This document shows, piece after piece, positions 59,965 to 64,000 of a stretch of DNA of 64,000 bases. The position numbers and the translations under genes are program-made. The first letter of the stretch is position 1; each line of letters opens with the position of its first letter. The notes under the pieces were generated by a model. It was not told the origin of the DNA, made no database searches, and saw only the letters and a list, made by a program, of their open reading frames with translations. The stretch is from Ottowia flava (lineage in GTDB: Bacteria > Pseudomonadota > Gammaproteobacteria > Burkholderiales > Burkholderiaceae_C). The stretch lies in assembly GCF_008017535.1 (NCBI RefSeq), contig NZ_VRUA01000013.1:42553-106552 (forward strand). Direction: 5' to 3'.

Positions 59965-60927
59965 TTACTCGATCTTCACGCCGGCGTCGCGCACGATCTT
60001 TTCCCACAGGTGGTAGTCGGTGTTCAGCTGCTTGCCAAAGGCGTCGGCGCTCATCGCTTGCGGCTCGGCGCCTTGGTCGTGGATGGCTTTCTGCATCTCG
60101 GGCGTGGCCAGCAGCTTGTTGACGGCGGCGTTCATGGTTTCCACCTGCGCCTTGGGCGTGCCTGCGGGCATCAGCAGGCCGTACCAGGTGCTGATGTCAA
60201 AGCCCTTGTAGCCGCTTTCGGCGATCGTCGGCACGTCGGGCAGCGACGTGGACCGCTTGGCCGAGGTCACCGCCAGCGGGCGCAGCTTGCCCGCCTTGAT
60301 CTGGCCCATGGCCGACGGCACGCTCGACACCAGCAGGTCGACGTTGCCGGCCAGCGCATCCAGCATCGCAGGGTTGGAGCCCTTGTACGGCACGTGGCGC
60401 AGCTTCACGCCCGCGGCCTTCTCGAACTGGTCGCCCGACAGGTGGATGGTGGTGCCGTTGCCGGGCGAGCCATAGGTGATGGTGTCCGGCGCGGCCTTCG
60501 CCGCGGCGACCACGTCGGCCAGAGTCTTGTACTTGCTGTTCACGCTCGTGGCGATGATCACCGGCGTCCAGGCGACGTGCGCCACGGCGACGAAGTCCTT
60601 GGTGGGGTTCCAGGGCAGGTTCTTGTAGATCCAGGGGCCGACGACCAGGTTGTCTTTCTGGCCCATCACCATGTCGTAGCCGTCAGGCTTGCCCTTGGCG
60701 GCTTCGGTGATGCCCAGCGTGCCGCCCGCACCTGCGCGGTTGTCCGGCACGATGTTCCACTTGTTCGCCTCGGTCAGCTTCTGCGCCACCAGGCGGCCCA
60801 GGATGTCGGTGCCCCCGCCCGGCGGGAACGGGATGACCATGCGGATCGGCTTGTCGGGATAGCTCTGGGCGTGGGCAGCGGTGGCCAGCAGGCCGATGGC
60901 CAGCAGAGAAGTGAATGTGCGCAACAT
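59965..60927 (-). CDS. Bug-family tripartite tricarboxylate transporter substrate-binding protein
   Basis: A 320-residue periplasmic binding protein of the Bug/TctC family. It has a cleavable signal (TFTSLLAIGLLATAAHAQ) and the family opening YPDKPIRMVIPFPPGGGTD. The segments RAGAGGTLG, YGSPGNGT and PYKGSNPA are diagnostic. It delivers a carboxylate to a TctAB-type carrier; no such carrier is in the window, as is common for orphan Bug proteins. The ATG at 60927 puts the signal at the N-terminus. Confidence 0.93.
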   Translation of the reverse strand: MLRTFTSLLAIGLLATAAHAQSYPDKPIRMVIPFPPGGGTDILGRLVAQKLTEANKWNIVPDNRAGAGGTLGITEAAKGKPDGYDMVMGQKDNLVVGPWIYKNLPWNPTKDFVAVAHVAWTPVIIATSVNSKYKTLADVVAAAKAAPDTITYGSPGNGTTIHLSGDQFEKAAGVKLRHVPYKGSNPAMLDALAGNVDLLVSSVPSAMGQIKAGKLRPLAVTSAKRSTSLPDVPTIAESGYKGFDISTWYGLLMPAGTPKAQVETMNAAVNKLLATPEMQKAIHDQGAEPQAMSADAFGKQLNTDYHLWEKIVRDAGVKIE

Positions 60928-61080
60928 CTTGGGTGAACAGCGGTTGGAGGTTGAATGAATGCAAACCATCTTAGCGCCGGACTGCTGTATCCGGCATGAG
61001 GCCTGACCCCAAGACGCACCGCGCCGATGGTCGCTGTGGCAGAGGTGGACGGGTTACGGCGCCGCGCCACCATTTGACAT

Positions 61081-61132
61081 GCGAATCGGGGTTTTGGCCA
61101 AGCCTGATCAGCGCAGCCAGCTATGCAAAACG
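61081..61132 (+). repeat. Interspersed repeat, copy 15
   Basis: A forward copy after the Bug promoter region: GGGGTTTTGGCCAAGCCTGA, CAGCGCAGCCAGCTATG. The 3' ATAGC end is missing. It ends seven bases before the stop of the convergent hypothetical gene. Confidence 0.7.
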
Positions 61133-61138
61133 CAGCGA

Positions 61139-61783
61139 TTATGGCTGCGCCGAGGTGCGCACCCCACTGTGGGGCACCGCATCGGTCTTCGCCGCGAAGC
61201 GGAGCGCCTCACGCAGCAGATCGCGATCGAGTTCGTAAGGCGGCTGCTGCGACGATACCGGCAGGGCGAACCAGTGCGGCAGCGGCGACGCCACGGCCAA
61301 CTCCACCGCCTTGCGGTGCGAGGCATCGCGCGCCAAAGGTGAATCGGCCAGAGCCTGCCAAAGCACATCCAACTGCGCCAGCGCCAAAGACGGCGCCCCG
61401 GCGCGGACCGAACCCACCGTTCGCCAGGCGTTGACGGCCCCCACTTCGAGGAACGCGATCAAGCGTCCAAGGTCGTGGAAGCCCGTGGCCTCGCCGATAA
61501 GCGCGAAAAAAAAGTGCGGCCCGTCGATCGACGTGTGCAGCGCTGACACACAAGCCTGCGCCAACGCTTCGATCTTGGGCGCTTCGGCCTGAAGCCGCAC
61601 GCCGAAGAAGGCCGGGCCGAAGAAGGCTTCAAAGGCGACTTCGGTGGCGCCTGCCAGGTACGTCTGCAGCGCGGCTGGGCTGGGCGGACGGTCACGCTCC
61701 CACGCCCAGGCGCTTTCCCAGGCGCCATGCTTGGCGAACTGACCAAGCTGGGGTGCGCCTTGAAACGCGGGGTGATCGAGCAT
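61139..61783 (-). CDS. Hypothetical protein
   Basis: A 214-residue soluble protein from the ATG at 61783 (MLDHPAFQGAPQLG). The segments LQTYLAGATEVAFEAFFGPAF and GPHFFFALIGEATGFHDLG suggest a compact alpha-helical fold. I do not recognise the family and see no active-site motif. A GTG at 61861, inside the interspersed repeat copy 16, would extend it by 26 residues. No neighbours suggest a role; the preceding gene in this direction is 345 bases away. Confidence 0.55.
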   Translation of the reverse strand: MLDHPAFQGAPQLGQFAKHGAWESAWAWERDRPPSPAALQTYLAGATEVAFEAFFGPAFFGVRLQAEAPKIEALAQACVSALHTSIDGPHFFFALIGEATGFHDLGRLIAFLEVGAVNAWRTVGSVRAGAPSLALAQLDVLWQALADSPLARDASHRKAVELAVASPLPHWFALPVSSQQPPYELDRDLLREALRFAAKTDAVPHSGVRTSAQP

Positions 61784-61853
61784 GGCAGGGGCAGGGCGAT
61801 GAGTTGAATGGGTGTAGTTGCCGGCGGCTTTCAGGTACTGCGCCAGATTCGGC

Positions 61854-61900
61854 TTGAACACAGGTGGGGCAGGCGCAGCCAGCTATGAATTTCAGAGTTT
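61854..61900 (+). repeat. Interspersed repeat, copy 16 (partial)
   Basis: The 3' part of a forward copy, GGCAGGCGCAGCCAGCTATG, with TTCAG following. The gap 61862-62127 otherwise shows nothing I can name, apart from GC-rich noise. Confidence 0.6.
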
Positions 61901-62127
61901 CAGGCGGGTGGTTGCGCGTCACATTGTCCGGTCTTTGGGGGCGCTCTCAGGCTGCCCGCCCGATCCAGGCAAGCCCGCGCCCAGCCCCAGGGATTCGTGG
62001 TCAGCGGGTTCGTCCCGCGGTGAGGCTGACTGGCCTTGGCGCCAGCCCACACCATGCGACGCGGGCAGTAGGCCGCTATGACAGATCGAAGGAAGGCTTC
62101 AAGGCGCCTGCCGCCTAAGCAGAAGCG

Positions 62128-62349
62128 TCAGGCCGAGCCCCCGGCGCGAGCCTTGCGCCAACCATGGAAATCGGAGAAGGCTTCGCCCTGGCGCTCGCGC
62201 TTCCAAGCGTCGAAATCCGCGTCCATCTGCCCGATATGCTGGTCACGCCACTGGCGGTACTCGGCATCAACGCCTTGGGGGTGATGCGCACTGTCCTGCT
62301 CGTGCCGGCGCGCGTCTTGCGAGAGATCTTGGTTTGGATGCGTTCCCAT
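62128..62349 (-). CDS. Small charged hypothetical protein
   Basis: A 73-residue highly charged protein, His/Gln/Asp/Arg-rich, with repeated short helical units (AEYRQWRDQHIGQM, ADFDAWKRERQGEAF, HGWRKARAG). I recognise it as similar in style to small conserved proteins of Burkholderiales with WRxxR repeats, but no domain is assigned. The ATG at 62349 (MGTHPNQDLSQD) was chosen over an open extension at the N-terminus. It is the last gene before the low-GC cassette region. Confidence 0.55.
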   Translation of the reverse strand: MGTHPNQDLSQDARRHEQDSAHHPQGVDAEYRQWRDQHIGQMDADFDAWKRERQGEAFSDFHGWRKARAGGSA

Positions 62350-62427
62350 GACGGCCCCCTGAATGAAAGAGGAGCAGGATAGCCCGCGACATGGGAGCCA
62401 ACCGTAACGCTTGGTCACCGTGGCTGA

Positions 62428-62452
62428 AACTGTTATCTGACCCTAATTTTTT
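62428..62452 (-). repeat. REP-like motif next to the cassette region
   Basis: On the minus strand ATTAGGGTCAGATAACAGTT is reminiscent of REP sequences associated with RAYT transposases in proteobacteria. Only one copy is seen and no partner inverse copy; recognition is from memory of the motif. Confidence 0.25.
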
Positions 62453-62460
62453 AAACGGCG

Positions 62461-62964
62461 TCACCGCCGTGTCTCCTCTGCGGCCTTCTCTCTTTTCTCC
62501 ATCCGAAGGTGAAGGCGGCCACAAAGCTGTGCACAAGAGTATAGGTACGCCAATTTGTTACGCTCCTCCAGACTGTTCAAGTGAGACTCCGAAGCAGTCT
62601 TTTGCTCTGAGAGGCGCGTTGCCAACTGCGCGACCGGCGACGCCGAGAAGCTAGCCTCCAGAGGGTGGTGCGCGAAGTGATTGCGAATTCGACGGATTAG
62701 GTTGAGGTCGTCGTAGTCTCCCTTCGAGATGAATCCGAATGCGCGAGCCACAGCGATGCGCTGATTGAAACTTGACAGTGGCCCAACGGCCTGAAACAGG
62801 TCTTCCGCTACCTTTAGGTCGACCACGAGGGACTGCAAGTAGACGCCGAGGTAGTTCTCAACGAAGCCGCCTACCAAGACTGCCGCACCACGATCTGACT
62901 CCTTGTGGAATGAGTCGATCATCTTGTTCCAGTCGAACAGGTGCAGATCATGCGGCTTGGCCAT
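62461..62964 (-). CDS. Cassette gene: MltR/HEPN-like protein with R-x4-H motif
   Basis: A 167-residue soluble helical protein. FVENYLGVYLQSLVVDL and PLSSFNQRIAVARAFGFISKGDYDDLNLIRRIRNHFAHH match the mannitol-operon repressor MltR/DUF4145-type fold. R94-NHFA-H99 has the spacing of the HEPN ribonuclease motif R-x4-6-H. It starts seven bases downstream of an attC core site, as cassette genes do, and it has lower GC than the chromosome. No attC is recognisable after its stop. Activity is inference; in MltR the equivalent region is not known to be catalytic. Confidence 0.7.
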   Translation of the reverse strand: MAKPHDLHLFDWNKMIDSFHKESDRGAAVLVGGFVENYLGVYLQSLVVDLKVAEDLFQAVGPLSSFNQRIAVARAFGFISKGDYDDLNLIRRIRNHFAHHPLEASFSASPVAQLATRLSEQKTASESHLNSLEERNKLAYLYSCAQLCGRLHLRMEKREKAAEETRR

Positions 62965-62971
62965 ATGCGCT

Positions 62972-63032
62972 GTCTAACGAATCGAAGCAAACCGCCCGCC
63001 GAAGGCGGGGAGGCTGGACTGCCGGGTTAGGC
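62972..63032 (-). other. attC-like recombination site (cassette end)
   Basis: A 61-base site read on the minus strand. R'' box GCCTAAC (63026-63032) and core R' box GTTAGAC (62972-62978) match the G-TT-RRRY rule. A strong central hairpin CCCGCC-TTCG-GGCGGG lies between. The L arms pair only weakly, with G-U pairs. It ends the cassette lying between this site and the next. Confidence 0.65.
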
Positions 63033-63163
63033 GCGACGTGTGCACCGACGCTGCGCGCGGCACCAAATTGGGCTGAACACCAAAAACCATAGCTGGCTGC
63101 GCACGCTGGATGAGCGCTGAGGCGTGATTTGATACTGGATTTGGCATAAAAAACCTGGGGTGC
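63033..63163 (-). mobile_element. Short integron cassette without convincing gene, carrying repeat copy 17
   Basis: The interval between the two attC-like sites is about 130 bases. An open frame of up to 63 codons crosses it but has no gene-like features. Most of it (63082-63150) is a reverse copy of the interspersed repeat: ACCATAGCTGGCTGCGCACG, and at the far end TTTGATACTGGATTTGG. A chromosomal repeat has been caught inside a mobile cassette. Confidence 0.5.
63082..63150 (-). repeat. Interspersed repeat, copy 17 (inside a cassette)
   Basis: A reverse copy with the AGCTGGCTGCGCA core and a GATTTGATACTGGATTTGG 5' end. It occupies the small cassette between the two attC-like sites. Confidence 0.7.
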
Positions 63164-63223
63164 ACTTAACGCCTGAATTAAGCCGCGCCGCGAAACGGAG
63201 TCGGCTTGAATGAATTATTAGGC
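63164..63223 (-). other. attC site of the HEPN-gene cassette
   Basis: A 60-base site that on the minus strand matches the classical attC layout. R'' box GCCTAAT (63217-63223), L'' TTCAAGCCG, L' CGGCTTAA with one unpaired base, and R' core GTTAAGT (63164-63170). It closely resembles attC sites of aadA-type cassettes in its L arms. The TAA in the R'' box would be the natural stop of the upstream gene. Confidence 0.85.
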
Positions 63224-63343
63224 GGGTTCTGTGCCAAGGTCTGGATCTTTGTTTTCTTCAATTCTGGCACTTAGGATGACATCTGAGCCAAAGACCATGT
63301 GAGCAGATCGTTGAAGATCTTCGAGATTTTCTGGGGTAAATTT

Positions 63344-63901
63344 TTAGTTGTTGAAAGAGTCATGGACAAGCTCATGCCGAAGCTTGAAAGTCCGCTTCAG
63401 TCCATCAAAGTCTAGGTGGGTCCAGCTAACCACGTCATCTGGTTGATCCTTCAGGCGAATTTGCAGGTTAAGGATCGCAGTCCAAAACCCCCCTGACGGG
63501 AGAAAATAGGAGAATACTTTGTCAATGCGATCAGTATTTTGGAACGATTGAGACGAGGAAACTATCTCCAAGGGGTGAATGTTGTGATCAAATAGATTGA
63601 TAAGATCAATAACGTCGAATTTTTCAGGGTGCAACGTCTTTAGATGCGGCTTAAAGAAATCCTGCGAGCAGTACCGGAAGCTGAAGTCCAGTATGTCTCG
63701 ATAATATACTTCTATTGCTGAGACTGTTGAAATTATCGCGGAACGGCTCACTAGGCAAATTATCTTTTCGTCAATCTCATCCGAAAGTAGAAGCTCTCCA
63801 GCTGATTGACAAAGGCTATAGTTGTCAAAGAAGTTGCTGAAAGGCCTCGCTATCCTGGATGCGCGATTAGCACGTGCTTTAAGAATTTTGTCTACATCCA
63901 T
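63344..63901 (-). CDS. Cassette gene: HEPN-like protein with R-x4-H motif, broken by an in-frame stop
   Basis: A 185-residue soluble protein, AT-rich, unlike the GC-rich neighbours. The C-terminal LRHELVHDSF gives R175-x4-H180, the motif of HEPN ribonuclease domains. The helices before it (ISTVSAIEVYYRDILDFSF) are also of this type. The TAA at 63344 is followed in the same frame by 41 sense codons (KFTPENLEDLQRSAHMVFG...) that end exactly at the TAA in the attC R'' box (63218-63220). The intact gene was probably 63218-63901, about 227 codons. The ATG at 63901 is chosen over a TTG six bases earlier. No partner nucleotidyltransferase is adjacent in the window. Confidence 0.75.
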   Translation of the reverse strand: MDVDKILKARANRASRIARPFSNFFDNYSLCQSAGELLLSDEIDEKIICLVSRSAIISTVSAIEVYYRDILDFSFRYCSQDFFKPHLKTLHPEKFDVIDLINLFDHNIHPLEIVSSSQSFQNTDRIDKVFSYFLPSGGFWTAILNLQIRLKDQPDDVVSWTHLDFDGLKRTFKLRHELVHDSFNN

Positions 63902-63935
63902 GCGCAATCCTATGTGGTTCTAAAATCGCCTAAGG

Positions 63936-64000
63936 ATGGTGTTCAAAACCCCGGTCAAGCCCGAATGGCGTGAGCGGTGTGCGGCAGGAACAATGGCGTC
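63936..64000 (+). CDS. Possible start of a plus-strand gene at the right edge
   Basis: An ATG at 63936, directly preceded by AAGG, opens 21 codons (MVFKTPVKPEWRERCAAGTMA) with no stop before the window end. It is divergent from the first cassette gene, which is where an integron integrase would stand. The peptide does not resemble the IntI N-termini I know. It may be a real gene or a chance frame. Confidence 0.3.
   Translation, partial: MVFKTPVKPEWRERCAAGTMA

Noticed and set aside
61864..62118. 84-codon plus-strand frame in the gap before the charged hypothetical gene
   Set aside because: Its N-terminus comes from repeat copy 16 and the rest is Arg/Pro/Gly-rich noise without start signals.
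62974..63165. 63-codon open frame across the small cassette and attC-like site
   Set aside because: It is made of the repeat and the recombination site read in frame, starts with GTG, and has no protein-like features.

Overview
The window looks like the chromosome of a high-GC betaproteobacterium of the Burkholderiales, most likely family Comamonadaceae. This is judged from the gmk-rpoZ-spoT block, the neighbouring mutS and greB, a Bug-type solute-binding protein, AcnD/PrpF methylcitrate genes and a family of short interspersed repeats I associate with that family. The organism call is inference; no rRNA or tRNA gene is present to fix it.

Layout. 1-20 kb is mostly housekeeping: the 5' part of mutS, a FUSC-type membrane protein, greB, spoT, rpoZ and gmk on the minus strand, then small enzymes, a DUF1631 protein, an esterase, an ABC exporter, a formylglycine-generating-enzyme-like lipoprotein and a LytM peptidase. 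A bacteriohemerythrin at 19.8 kb has an FNR-type box at the right distance for activation.

20-57 kb is a propionyl-CoA metabolism region. A GntR regulator diverges from scpA (B12-dependent methylmalonyl-CoA mutase), meaB, pccB and pccA, with a VOC protein that could be the epimerase at 32.4 kb. At 35.6-44.9 kb a LysR regulator diverges from a valine-degradation set (mmsA, acyl-CoA dehydrogenase, mmsB, 3-hydroxyisobutyryl-CoA hydrolase-like) followed by phaC and an alpha/beta hydrolase. After metE/metR, a short-chain-acyl regulator (XRE type) diverges from a methylcitrate operon (thioesterase, prpC, acnD, prpF and an isocitrate lyase/PEP mutase family enzyme). The window therefore makes propionyl-CoA from valine and consumes it by two routes, with PHA synthesis as a possible sink. 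An AATTTGCAAA motif occurs in both the mmsA and prp control regions.

Between these blocks, at 33.1-35.5 kb, lies an unusual segment with an unrecognised 473-residue protein overlapping a small exported protein. This pair looks like an effector and partner.

57-62 kb holds azoR/LysR, a cardiolipin synthase-like protein, a Bug protein and hypotheticals. From 62.4 kb to the right edge the base composition drops and the sequence becomes an integron-type cassette array on the minus strand: two attC-like sites, a short cassette with no convincing gene, and two cassette genes whose products both carry an R-x4-H motif of the HEPN kind. One of these genes is interrupted by an in-frame stop codon.

About 18 copies of a roughly 45-70 bp interspersed repeat run through the window. 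One lies inside scpA and one inside an integron cassette, and one occupies every gap after prpC in the prp operon.
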